From Alphaproteobacteria bacterium (lineage in GTDB: Bacteria; Pseudomonadota; Alphaproteobacteria; Micropepsales; Micropepsaceae): a stretch of DNA of 33,216 bases. Under the pieces are notes generated by a model. It worked only from the letters and a program-made list of their open reading frames with translations. It was not told the DNA's origin and made no database searches. Every line of letters starts with the position of its first letter. Position 1 is the stretch's first letter. Shown here one piece after another: positions 23,958 through 31,657 of the stretch. The translations under genes and the position numbers were made by a program. The stretch is from contig JAEUMK010000086.1 in NCBI GenBank assembly GCA_016792565.1, forward strand, positions 1-33,216. Reading direction: 5' to 3'.

Positions 23958-26900
23958 CTACTCGGCCGGGGCGGGGCTCGCGCCCGGGGTTGCGGCGCCG
24001 GCCGCCTTCGCGGCACGGCGGGCGGCCTTGCGGGCCCGGCGCTGGTGCGGGATCGCCATCATGCACGGCGTGACGATCAGCGTGAGGACCGTCGAGAAGC
24101 CCATGCCGAACACCACGGCCGTGGAGAGCGAAACCCACCAGTCGGTCACCGGCCCGCCGATCCCCATCGATGGCTCGAAGAAGTCGACCGCGATGTTGAA
24201 CATCATCGGCAGCAGCCCGACCATGGTGGTGGCGGTGGTGAGGAACACCGGCCGCAGGCGCTGGGCGCCGGTGCGCACGATCGCCTCCAGCGGCTCGAAC
24301 CCCTGGCGGACGAGGTGCTGGTAGGTGTCGACCAGCACGATGTTGTTGTTCACCACGATGCCCGCCAGCGCGACGATGCCGGTGCCGGTCATGATGATCG
24401 AGAAGGTCTGCCCCATCACCAGCATGCCCAGCATCACGCCGATCGTCGACATGACGACGGTCGAGAGCACCAGGATCACGGCGTAGAAGCTGTTGAACTG
24501 GATCAGCAGGATCGCGCCCATCAGGAACAGCGCGCCGACCAGCGCCAGCATCAGGAACTGCCCGGACTCGGCCTGCTGCTCGTCGGCGCCGCCGAAGCGC
24601 ACATTGACGCCGCGCGGGAAGTCCTGGGTTTCGAACCAGGCGCGCAGCTCCTGCACCTTGTCGTCGGCGAGGACGCCGAGCGCGACGTTGGCCCGCACGC
24701 GATAGATGCGCTCGCCGTCGACGCGCTCGACGAAGGAGACCTGCGGCGCGGCGACCCGCTTGACGAAGTTGGAGATCGGCACGAGGCCCTGGGCGGTCTG
24801 CACCCTGAGGCTGTCGAGCGCCAGGATGCCGCGATCGTCGAGCGGATAGCGGACGCGGATCTCGACCTCGTCGTCGCTGTCGTCGGGCCGGTACTCGCCG
24901 ACCTTGAGGCCGTTGGTCACCAGCTGCACCACCGCGCCGAGCGTGCCGACATCGGCGCCGAAGCGGCCGGCCTGCTCGCGGTCGATGACCAGTTGGTACT
25001 CGATGCCGGGCAGGGGGCGGCTGTCCTCGATCTCGATGAGATCGGGCATCGCGTCCATCTGCCGGCGGATCCGCCCGGTGGTCTCGACCAGCCCGGCCGG
25101 ATTGTTGCCGGTGATCTCGACGATGATGTCCTTGCCGGTCGGCGGACCGCCCTGTTCCTTCTCGATCTCGATGCGGATGCCCGGAATCGCGGCGGCCGCC
25201 GCCCGAATGTCCTCCAGGATGCTGTTGGCGGAACGGCGTTTGTCGAAGTCGAGGAACTCGATCGAGACGGCGCCGATCTTGTCTTCCGCCGCGCGGCCGC
25301 CCTGGCCGAAGCTGCCGCCGCCGCCGCCGGCGACGCTGGTGAAGACGCTCTTCAGCCCGTCCGAGGCGAGCACCTTGTCCTCGACCTCGCGCACCAGTTC
25401 CAGCTTCTGCGAGGGCGCCAGGTTGCCGCGCGCGAAGACGTTGACGAAAGCCCGGTTGGGCTCGATGTCGACGAAGAACTCGACGCCCTTGCCGAACATG
25501 CCGAAGAGCACGATGACGCCGAAGAGCGTCGCGACGGCGGCTGCGACGACCCGGCGCGGGCGCTGGATGAAGTGGGAGACGGTCTGCGCATACCAGCCGG
25601 TGATGCCGCCGATCTCGCGGATGTCGCCGCGCTCGGAGGCGGCGAGGGCGCGCAGCGTCTCCTCGCTGCCGGGCTGCGGCTTGCCGACGAAGCTGCCGAC
25701 CACCGGCAGGAAGACGAGCGCGACCAGCGTCGAGGCGGTGAGCACGAGGATGAGCGTGATGGGCAGGTAGCTCATGAACTTGCCCGAGACGCCCGGCCAC
25801 AGCAGCATCGGCAGGAAGGCGGCGAGCGTGGTCAGCGTGGAGGAGACCACCGGCCAGAACATGCGCTTGGCGGCCTGGGGATAGGCTTCGCGGCGGCTCA
25901 TCCCCTCGGCCATCTTGCGGTCGGCGAACTCGACCACGATGATCGCGCCGTCGACCAGCATGCCGACGGCGAGGATCATGCCGAACAGCACCATGAAGTT
26001 GACCGTGTAGCCGCTCCAGTCGAGGAACATGAAGGCGAGCAGGAACGAGGCCGGGATCGCAAAGCCGACGAGCAGGCCCGAGCGCAGGCCGAGCGCCGCG
26101 ACGACGACGACCAGCACCAGCATGACGGCCAGCAGGATCGAGGATTCCAGGCTGTCGAGCATGTCGGTGATGAAGAAGGACTGGTCGAGCGAATAATCGA
26201 CGCTGATATGGGCCGGCCAGCCGGCCGTCTTGGCCTCGACCTTGCGCTTCACCTGAGCGATCGTCTCGACGATGTTCTCGCCGACCCGCTTCTTGATCTC
26301 GATGACGACGGCCGGCTGGCCGTTGAAGCGGGCGAAGGACTGCGCATCGACGAAGGTGGGGCGCACGTCGGCGACGTCGCGCAGGCGCACCACGCCGGCC
26401 TCGCTCGCCCGCACCGGCAGGTTGAGGACGTCGTCGGGCGTCTCGATCAGGCCGGGCACCTTGACCGCGAAGCTGCCGCCCTGGCCGGTCGCGTCGCCCG
26501 CCGCGACGAGGCGGTTGTTCTCGTTCACCGCCGCGAAGACCTCGCCGGCGGTCAGGCCGTAGGATTCGACGCGGGCCTGGTCGATGACGATCTCGAGCAG
26601 CTCGTCGCGGTCGCCGACGATGGGCGCTTCGAGGATCGAGGGCACGGTCTCGATCTCGTCCTGCAGCTCGCGCGCCATGCGCAGCAGCGTGCGCTCGGGC
26701 GCCTGGCCGGAGAGCGAGACGATCATGATCGGGAAGGTCGAGACGTTGAACTCGGTGATCACCGGTTCCTCGGCACCGGACGGAATCTCCGCCTTCGCCA
26801 GATCGACCTTGTCGCGCACCTTCTGCAGCGCGGCGTCCTTGTTGAAGTTGACGTCGAACTCGAGATACAGCCCGACATAGCCCTGCTGGGCGACCGAGGT

Positions 26901-27143
26901 GATCTCCTCCAGCCCCTCGATGGTGCGCAGCTGCGTCTCCATCGGCCGGGCGATCAGCCGCTCGCCGTCCTCGGGCGAGATGCCGGGATAGGGCACCGAA
27001 ACCACGACGAACGGAATCGGCACGTCGGGATCGGCTTCCTTGGGGATCGTGTTGTAGGCGACGAAGCCGAGCAGGATGCCGGCAACCAGCGTCGCCAGCA
27101 CCAGCCGCCACTGTCCCATGCACCAGTCGATCATGCCCGACAT
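23958..27143 (-). CDS. RND efflux transporter permease subunit
   Basis: A 1061-residue inner-membrane resistance-nodulation-division pump, the proton-driven core of a tripartite efflux system. It has the usual 12-helix, two-periplasmic-loop layout, with DPDVPIPFVVVSVPYPG at the first loop. Transmembrane helix 4 reads GMLVDGAIIVVEFAD, so the second Asp of the AcrB pair (D407-D408) is Gly399 after Asp398. Helix 10 reads GIVVNNNIVLVD, with Asn932 where AcrB has Lys940. The class is HAE1-like but outside the AcrB proton-relay pattern. A Gly-rich loop (GGGGGSFGQGG, 606-616) and an Ala/Lys-rich C-terminal tail are unusual. It follows the adaptor gene by 19 nt; no outer-membrane factor is encoded nearby. 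Substrates are unknown. Confidence 0.93.
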   Translation of the reverse strand: MSGMIDWCMGQWRLVLATLVAGILLGFVAYNTIPKEADPDVPIPFVVVSVPYPGISPEDGERLIARPMETQLRTIEGLEEITSVAQQGYVGLYLEFDVNFNKDAALQKVRDKVDLAKAEIPSGAEEPVITEFNVSTFPIMIVSLSGQAPERTLLRMARELQDEIETVPSILEAPIVGDRDELLEIVIDQARVESYGLTAGEVFAAVNENNRLVAAGDATGQGGSFAVKVPGLIETPDDVLNLPVRASEAGVVRLRDVADVRPTFVDAQSFARFNGQPAVVIEIKKRVGENIVETIAQVKRKVEAKTAGWPAHISVDYSLDQSFFITDMLDSLESSILLAVMLVLVVVVAALGLRSGLLVGFAIPASFLLAFMFLDWSGYTVNFMVLFGMILAVGMLVDGAIIVVEFADRKMAEGMSRREAYPQAAKRMFWPVVSSTLTTLAAFLPMLLWPGVSGKFMSYLPITLILVLTASTLVALVFLPVVGSFVGKPQPGSEETLRALAASERGDIREIGGITGWYAQTVSHFIQRPRRVVAAAVATLFGVIVLFGMFGKGVEFFVDIEPNRAFVNVFARGNLAPSQKLELVREVEDKVLASDGLKSVFTSVAGGGGGSFGQGGRAAEDKIGAVSIEFLDFDKRRSANSILEDIRAAAAAIPGIRIEIEKEQGGPPTGKDIIVEITGNNPAGLVETTGRIRRQMDAMPDLIEIEDSRPLPGIEYQLVIDREQAGRFGADVGTLGAVVQLVTNGLKVGEYRPDDSDDEVEIRVRYPLDDRGILALDSLRVQTAQGLVPISNFVKRVAAPQVSFVERVDGERIYRVRANVALGVLADDKVQELRAWFETQDFPRGVNVRFGGADEQQAESGQFLMLALVGALFLMGAILLIQFNSFYAVILVLSTVVMSTIGVMLGMLVMGQTFSIIMTGTGIVALAGIVVNNNIVLVDTYQHLVRQGFEPLEAIVRTGAQRLRPVFLTTATTMVGLLPMMFNIAVDFFEPSMGIGGPVTDWWVSLSTAVVFGMGFSTVLTLIVTPCMMAIPHQRRARKAARRAAKAAGAATPGASPAPAE

Positions 27144-27162
27144 CGCCGCGCCCCTTCCTGTC

Positions 27163-28281
27163 TCAGGCGCCCGAGCGGGCGGCGTCGGCGACCGGCGGGT
27201 CGGCCGAGATGGCGTTCACGTCCTGGCCGTCGACGACAAAGTCCTGCCCCACCAGGATGACGTTGGCGGTGGCGGGCAGGCCCGTCACCCACACCGCCTC
27301 GCGCGTTTCGTCGATCACCGTCACCGGCATGAAGCGGGCCTTGCCGTCCTCGACGATCTTCACGCCGACCGCGCCGTCGTCGGAGAGCGTCAGGATCGAG
27401 GGCGGCACGGGATGCGCCGGGACCGCCGCGATCGCGACGCGGATGTCGGCGGTGAGCCCGTCGCGCAGCGTCCGGCCGGGATTGGGCGTCTCGAATTCGA
27501 CCAGGAAGGTCCGCGTCTTCGGGTCGGCGCTCTTGGCGACGAAGCGGATGCGGCCCGCCGCCGTCTCGCCGGTCGCCAGCCGCGCCTCGGCCGGCATGCC
27601 GGCGCGGATCAGGCCGACCTCGCGCTCCGACGCCGCGCCGATGACCAGGAAGGGGTCCTCGTCGAGCACCAGGGCGCAGGACTGGCCGACCTGCATGAAG
27701 TCGCCGACATTGACCATGCGGTCGTCCACCACGCCGTCGAACGGCGCGACGATGCGGGTGTCGTCGAGCTGCTTGGTCATCGCCTTGACCTCGGCAGCGG
27801 CCGATTCGTAGGCGGCCTGGGCGGCGGCGACCTGGGTCTCGGAGCGGTGGCCCTTGCGGGCCAGCTCGCGCGCCGCGCTGAGCTCGATCTCGGCCTGGCG
27901 GAGGCGGGCCTTGGCCTGGTCGAGCTGGGCCTCGCGCGCCCCGACATCGAGTTCGCAGATCACGTCGCCTTCCCTGACCTCGCTGCCCTTGTCGGCGCGG
28001 ATATAGGCGACGGCGCCGGCAACCTCGGCGCGCACCTCGACGCGCTTCTCGGCCTGCGTGCGGCCGCGCAGCGTGATGCGCGCCTCGTGGTTCTCGGCGA
28101 CCACCAGGCGGGTGCGGACGGAGGGCCGCTCGGTCTCGGCCTGCGCCCGCTCGCCGATCGGCGGCGGCGTTTCGCGCTCGCCGGCGGCGTTGAGCAGCGA
28201 ACCGCCGACGAGCCAGAGCGTCGCAGCGGCCGCGATGCCGCCGGCGACGAGATAGGAGGTGGGAATCGGGGGGCGTTTCAT
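27163..28281 (-). CDS. RND periplasmic adaptor (membrane fusion protein)
   Basis: A 372-residue adaptor linking the RND pump to an outer-membrane channel. A transmembrane anchor or uncleaved signal spans residues 9-29. The split lipoyl domain is RVEVRAEVAGAVAYIRADKGSEVREGDVICELD and APFDGVVDDRMVNVGDFMQVG, flanking a coiled-coil hairpin at about residues 114-174. The beta-barrel and membrane-proximal domains follow. ATG 28281 overlaps the padR stop by 4 nt, so translation is coupled. It lies between the regulator and the pump, as expected for a padR-controlled efflux operon. Confidence 0.92.
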   Translation of the reverse strand: MKRPPIPTSYLVAGGIAAAATLWLVGGSLLNAAGERETPPPIGERAQAETERPSVRTRLVVAENHEARITLRGRTQAEKRVEVRAEVAGAVAYIRADKGSEVREGDVICELDVGAREAQLDQAKARLRQAEIELSAARELARKGHRSETQVAAAQAAYESAAAEVKAMTKQLDDTRIVAPFDGVVDDRMVNVGDFMQVGQSCALVLDEDPFLVIGAASEREVGLIRAGMPAEARLATGETAAGRIRFVAKSADPKTRTFLVEFETPNPGRTLRDGLTADIRVAIAAVPAHPVPPSILTLSDDGAVGVKIVEDGKARFMPVTVIDETREAVWVTGLPATANVILVGQDFVVDGQDVNAISADPPVADAARSGA

Positions 28282-28862
28282 GACGTCATCTCGCGGGCGC
28301 GGGCGCCCTGGGGAGCCGGCGAAGCGGGCTGGGGGGAAGCCTCCGCCGCCGCCTCGAGCCCGGCGCGGTGGCGGCGCAGGAAGTCGAGGCCGGCGCGCAG
28401 CATGGTCTGGGCGATGCCGTTGACGAAGCGGGGCCCGGTGGCGGCCTCGTCGCGCGGCAGGGTCTGGTCGGCCAGGGCGAGGCGGGCCTCCCAGACGGCG
28501 ATCTGCGCATCGATCATCCGCACCACCTGGTCGCGCGGCAGGTCGGCGGCGAACAGCATCGCGAAGAGGAACGGCGAGCGGTATTTCTCGTCCGGCATCG
28601 GACCGGCGAGGGTGCGCAGGAAATAGGCCCGGCCTTCCGGCGTCATGGCGTAGATCTTCTTGTCGCCGCGGCCGCGCCCGCTCTCGGCCCGGGCGGTGAT
28701 CAGGCCCTCGTCGGCCAGCCGCGCCAGGGCCGGGTAGATCGAGCCGAACGAGGCGTCGATCATGCCCGACGAGACGCCGCGCTCCAGCTCCTTCTTGATG
28801 TCGTAGCCGCTCGCCTCGTGGCCCATCAGGGTCGCCAGGCACAGCATCCTTACGTCCAGCAT
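28278..28862 (-). CDS. PadR-family transcriptional regulator
   Basis: A 194-residue regulator with the PadR winged helix at the N-terminus: LCLATLMGHEASGYDIKKELE, then SFGSIYPALARLADEGLITARAE and the wing GDKKIYAMTPEGRAYFL. The C-terminal helical dimerisation domain includes PFLFAMLFAADLP. PadR proteins usually repress adjacent efflux genes until a ligand binds. It is the first gene of padR-adaptor-RND, consistent with autoregulation. The intergenic region contains repeated GATAC/GTATC words (28886-28910) but no clear ATGT-N8-ACAT operator. Confidence 0.92.
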   Translation of the reverse strand: MLDVRMLCLATLMGHEASGYDIKKELERGVSSGMIDASFGSIYPALARLADEGLITARAESGRGRGDKKIYAMTPEGRAYFLRTLAGPMPDEKYRSPFLFAMLFAADLPRDQVVRMIDAQIAVWEARLALADQTLPRDEAATGPRFVNGIAQTMLRAGLDFLRRHRAGLEAAAEASPQPASPAPQGARAREMTS

Positions 28863-29302
28863 GTGCCCATCGCCTTATTGCGAACCGATACGAAGCGGCG
28901 GGATACCACCGGCCGCCGAGAATACAAGTGACGGCTAAACAACGCCTTGCAGATTCACTTGGATGCGGCGATCGGCCAGAAATCGCATCCGGCCGTCCGC
29001 GCCGGACCTGCCGCCACCCGTCGAAGTGAGGCTGCGAGGCCTCGGTCGCAAGGCCCGGTCCGCGCTTTGACGCCGCACACGCCGCCGCCTTGCCCGCCCT
29101 CGAAAACCTGACTCGGCTTATGAGCCAGATCGATCATCATATTGATAATAAATAATAAAAATCGCGCACATGAATCTCTCTCTCAGCTTCGTAAAAGAAA
29201 GGTAAACAGGATTCACGCGAGCTGTCGGGCCGGCAAAAAGGCCGTTCCGGCGGGGCGATGCAGATTTGTCGCGCTCCCGCGGCATCCGCCGCGGCCCGTG
29301 GC
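28863..29302. other. non-coding region with AT-rich island
   Basis: No convincing gene lies in these 440 bp between the divergent padR and porin genes. The first half is ordinary GC-rich DNA that should hold the padR promoter. At about 29134-29210 the base composition drops sharply: ATTGATAATAAATAATAAA and neighbouring bases are almost pure A/T. On the minus strand TATCAA-TATG-ATG is one base from an IHF consensus. A CCGCGG-CATCCG-CCGCGG hairpin (29277-29294) follows. Short open frames here have atypical start codons or no RBS. Confidence 0.6.
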
Positions 29303-29335
29303 TTGTCACGCGAACGTCACCAACCCGTCATGCGG
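29303..29335 (+). promoter_or_regulatory. triple Pho box (PhoB binding site) of the porin gene
   Basis: Three CTGTCAT-like heptamers stand at exact 11-bp intervals: TTGTCAC (29303-29309), ACGTCAC (29314-29320) and CCGTCAT (29325-29331), each followed by a 4-nt spacer. This is the direct-repeat architecture of PhoB sites. A weak -10, TTATCG (29339-29344), follows at a suitable distance, giving a predicted transcript start near 29351. The downstream gene encodes an OprP/OprO-type porin and pstB ends the window, which fits phosphate control. Confidence 0.75.
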
Positions 29336-29356
29336 GCGTTATCGCAGCGCACCAGA

Positions 29357-29400
29357 ACCCCCTTCGCAGGAACGAGTCCGCGGGTGCGGACCAAGGGGGT
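29357..29400 (+). promoter_or_regulatory. structured leader that can mask the porin ribosome binding site
   Basis: ACCCCCTT (29357-29364) pairs perfectly with AAGGGGGT (29393-29400), which is the porin Shine-Dalgarno itself. Inside, GTCCGC-GGGT-GCGGAC (29376-29391) forms a second perfect 6-bp hairpin. The outer stem ends 3 nt before the ATG. In this fold the ribosome binding site would be closed. Confidence 0.6.
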
Positions 29401-29403
29401 GTT

Positions 29404-31032
29404 ATGACACTGCGACTGAGATATCTGGCGTGCACGGCGCTGACCGCGGCCGCGCTGGTGATGCCCGCGCTGGCGGAAGAGACCGTCACCATGAAGCGCA
29501 GCGAGCTGGAGGCGATCATGAACCGCCTCGACCGCCTGGAGAAGCAGGTCTCCAAGGGCGGCGCCCCGGCCGGCGGCGGCACCGCCGAGCTGGAACAGCG
29601 GGTGCAGGACCTGGAGATCAGCCAGGGCGCCAAGATCAACGCGCTGCAGCAGAAGGCCGACGCGGTCCAGCTGAACTTCGAGAACGCCCGCCCGGTGATC
29701 ACCACCGGCGATGGCCGCTTCGAAATGGCCTTCCGCGGCCGCTTCCACTTCGACGCCGGCACCTATTCTCAGAGCCCGGGCGTCGACGTGCCCTATTCGG
29801 TCGACGGCCAGAACGTCCGCGACCTCGGTTCGGGGTCCTATTTCCGCCGCGCCCAGTTCGGCGTGGAAGGCAAGTTCTTCCGCGATTTCGACTACGAGAT
29901 GCGCTTCAACTTCGGCGGCTCGGAGGCCGAAGAGGCGGGCACGATCAACATCATGCGCATCGCCTATAACCCGACGCCGAACCTGCGCATCAATGTCGGC
30001 GCGATCCAGCCGACCTTCACGCTGGACGACTCGACGTCGTCGAACGACATCACCTTCCTGGAGCGCGCCGCGGTCGTGAACGCGCTGATCGGCGAGTTCG
30101 GCGGCTCCGACAGCCGCAAGGGCATCGAGCTGACCTATCTCCAGACGGGCGAAGACATCGACTACATGTTCAACGTCGCCTACACGACCTCGACCATCGG
30201 CGCCCGCAACGCCAATGCCGACGACCGCGACCACCTGCTCGGCCGCTTCGCCGCGCGGGTCTTCAAGAACGCCGACTGGGACGTCCATGTCGGCGCCAAC
30301 GCGGCGACCATCCTGGGCATGGGCGGCGTCGACGGCACCAGCGCCCCGACGGCCGCCGCGCGGAACCTCAACTTCCGCGACCGGCCCGAACTTCGCATCA
30401 ACGCCGACCGCCTGGTCGCCACCGGCAACATCCCGGCCGAGAGCGCCTGGATGTGGGGCCTGGAGGCGGGCGTGCGCTACCAGAGCCTCTACCTCTCGGG
30501 CGAGTACTTCCAGTGGGGCGTCGACCGCGACCGGCTCTGCACCGGCTGCAACGCCACCGCGCCCGATCCGGAGTTCTCCGGCTACTACGTGATGGCCTCC
30601 TACCTGCTGACCGGCGAGACCAAGCGCTACGAGACCAACGGCCGTTCGAACTCGCGCATGCAGTTCGCCGCGCCGCGTCCGGCGAGCCCGTTCTCGTCGG
30701 GCGGCACCTGGGGCGCCTGGGAAATCGCCGCGCGCTACTCGGTGCTCGACCTCAACGACAACGTCAACCCGACCGGCCTCGCCGTGCTGGGCGCCCCGAT
30801 CGCCAATCTCGGCGAAATCCGCGGCGGCAAGCAGGCGATCAGCACGGTGGCGCTGAACTGGTACCTCAACCGCAACATGCGCGTGATGTTCCAGTACCAG
30901 CACATCGACATCGATCGGATCTCGTCGACCGCCCTGACGGGCGCGACCAATCCCGGCACGCCCTCGGCCGCCTATCCCAATATCGGCCAGGAAATCGATA
31001 CCTTCGCGGTCCGCACGCAGTTCGCGTTCTGA
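29404..31032 (+). CDS. OprP/OprO-family phosphate-selective porin
   Basis: A 542-residue outer-membrane porin. The signal peptide is MTLRLRYLACTALTAAALVMPALA, cleaved before EETV. Residues 30-75 form a coiled coil (KRSELEAIMNRLDRLEKQV; ELEQRVQDLEISQGAKINALQQKADAV), as in many phosphate porins. The barrel follows, starting GRFEMAFRGRFHFDAGTYSQ, with alternating strands and a C-terminal Phe (RTQFAF) that is the usual assembly signal. The family takes up phosphate or polyphosphate across the outer membrane. A triple Pho box upstream and pstB near the window end support a phosphate-starvation role. The start ATG 29404 is set by AAGGGGG at 29393-29399 and by the signal peptide. Confidence 0.92.
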   Translation: MTLRLRYLACTALTAAALVMPALAEETVTMKRSELEAIMNRLDRLEKQVSKGGAPAGGGTAELEQRVQDLEISQGAKINALQQKADAVQLNFENARPVITTGDGRFEMAFRGRFHFDAGTYSQSPGVDVPYSVDGQNVRDLGSGSYFRRAQFGVEGKFFRDFDYEMRFNFGGSEAEEAGTINIMRIAYNPTPNLRINVGAIQPTFTLDDSTSSNDITFLERAAVVNALIGEFGGSDSRKGIELTYLQTGEDIDYMFNVAYTTSTIGARNANADDRDHLLGRFAARVFKNADWDVHVGANAATILGMGGVDGTSAPTAAARNLNFRDRPELRINADRLVATGNIPAESAWMWGLEAGVRYQSLYLSGEYFQWGVDRDRLCTGCNATAPDPEFSGYYVMASYLLTGETKRYETNGRSNSRMQFAAPRPASPFSSGGTWGAWEIAARYSVLDLNDNVNPTGLAVLGAPIANLGEIRGGKQAISTVALNWYLNRNMRVMFQYQHIDIDRISSTALTGATNPGTPSAAYPNIGQEIDTFAVRTQFAF

Positions 31033-31056
31033 TCGCAAGCCCCTACGGCGAGGATG

Positions 31057-31084
31057 GAGGCCCCGGCGGGAACGCCGGGGCCTC
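31057..31084. terminator. strong hairpin terminator between convergent genes
   Basis: GAGGCCCCGGCG (31057-31068) and CGCCGGGGCCTC (31073-31084) make a perfect 12-bp stem closed by a GGAA tetraloop. The plus-strand tail TGTCGTT is only moderately T-rich. It sits between the stops of the porin and the thioesterase and probably serves both. Confidence 0.75.
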
Positions 31085-31090
31085 TGTCGT

Positions 31091-31558
31091 TCAGGCCGAG
31101 CCTTCGGGCGCGGGCGGGGCGGCGAGCGTGAACGTCGCGTTGGCCCGGGCGCAGGGCACGCCATCGGCCAGGACCAGCGCCGAGGCGACGCAGAGCGACC
31201 GGCCGGTCTTCACGAAGCCGGTCTCGAAGGTCAGCCACTGGCCGGGCCGGGCGGTCCCCAGATAGTCGACCGAGAGGGCGGCGGTCAGCGGCCGCCGGCC
31301 GTCGCCGAGCCGCGCGGCGCAGCTGAGCCCCATCGCATTGTCGGCGAGCGCGGCGATCAGGCCGCCATGGACGAGGCCGCGCGCATTGGTGTGGGCGGGG
31401 CGGACATGCAGGCCGAGCACGACCGCCTCGCCGGTCACCCGCGCGTAGAGCGGCTCCCACGGGTCGGTGAGCGGGCTGCGCCGGGCATGGGGCTGGAAGC
31501 CGGGCGGGACAGCGGCGTCGGCCCTGGCCGATCCGTCTGGAAGATCGTGTGTCGCCAT
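31091..31558 (-). CDS. PaaI-family hotdog thioesterase
   Basis: A 155-residue hotdog-fold acyl-CoA thioesterase. The signature ARGLVHGGLIAALADNAMG carries the family's catalytic HGG and Asp, and the later strands LTAALSVDYLGTARPGQWLTFE and TGRSLCVASALVLADG fit PaaI/DUF4442-like enzymes. It would hydrolyse an acyl- or aryl-CoA in the cytoplasm; the substrate is unknown. It diverges from the TetR gene across about 100 bp containing repeated TetR-type operators, so it is probably repressed by that regulator. Confidence 0.88.
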   Translation of the reverse strand: MATHDLPDGSARADAAVPPGFQPHARRSPLTDPWEPLYARVTGEAVVLGLHVRPAHTNARGLVHGGLIAALADNAMGLSCAARLGDGRRPLTAALSVDYLGTARPGQWLTFETGFVKTGRSLCVASALVLADGVPCARANATFTLAAPPAPEGSA

Positions 31559-31583
31559 CGCCGCCGCGCCTCGCTAGTATGCC

Positions 31584-31623
31584 GACCAGTCTGGATAGTC
31601 TGAAGTAGACCAGTCTATATAAT
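31584..31623. promoter_or_regulatory. TetR-type operators and promoter between thioesterase and tetR genes
   Basis: The 9-mer GACCAGTCT occurs twice (31584-31592 and 31608-31616), 24 bp apart. The second lies in TAGACCAGTCTA (31606-31617), a palindrome with TAGAC/GTCTA arms resembling the LmrA/QdoR-type operator core. A perfect -10 TATAAT (31618-31623) adjoins it for the tetR gene. Repressor bound here would cover the tetR promoter and probably the thioesterase promoter on the other strand. Confidence 0.75.
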
Positions 31624-31657
31624 TATTGAGCCCGGCCGCAAGCCGGAAGGAGGGAAC

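Noticed and set aside
22917-27260. Very long open frame (about 1450 codons) on the plus strand opposite the hydrolase, RND and adaptor genes
   Set aside because: It runs antisense to well-recognised genes, its product is Arg/Asp/His-rich without domains, and long shadow frames are expected in DNA of this GC content.
28955-29140. 61-codon minus-strand frame beginning ATGATG just inside the AT-rich island
   Set aside because: No ribosome binding site, no homology-like features, and composition like random GC-rich DNA.
29142-29403. Plus-strand frame starting in the AT-rich island and running into the porin region
   Set aside because: Starts with TTG without an SD and continues out of frame through the real porin gene.
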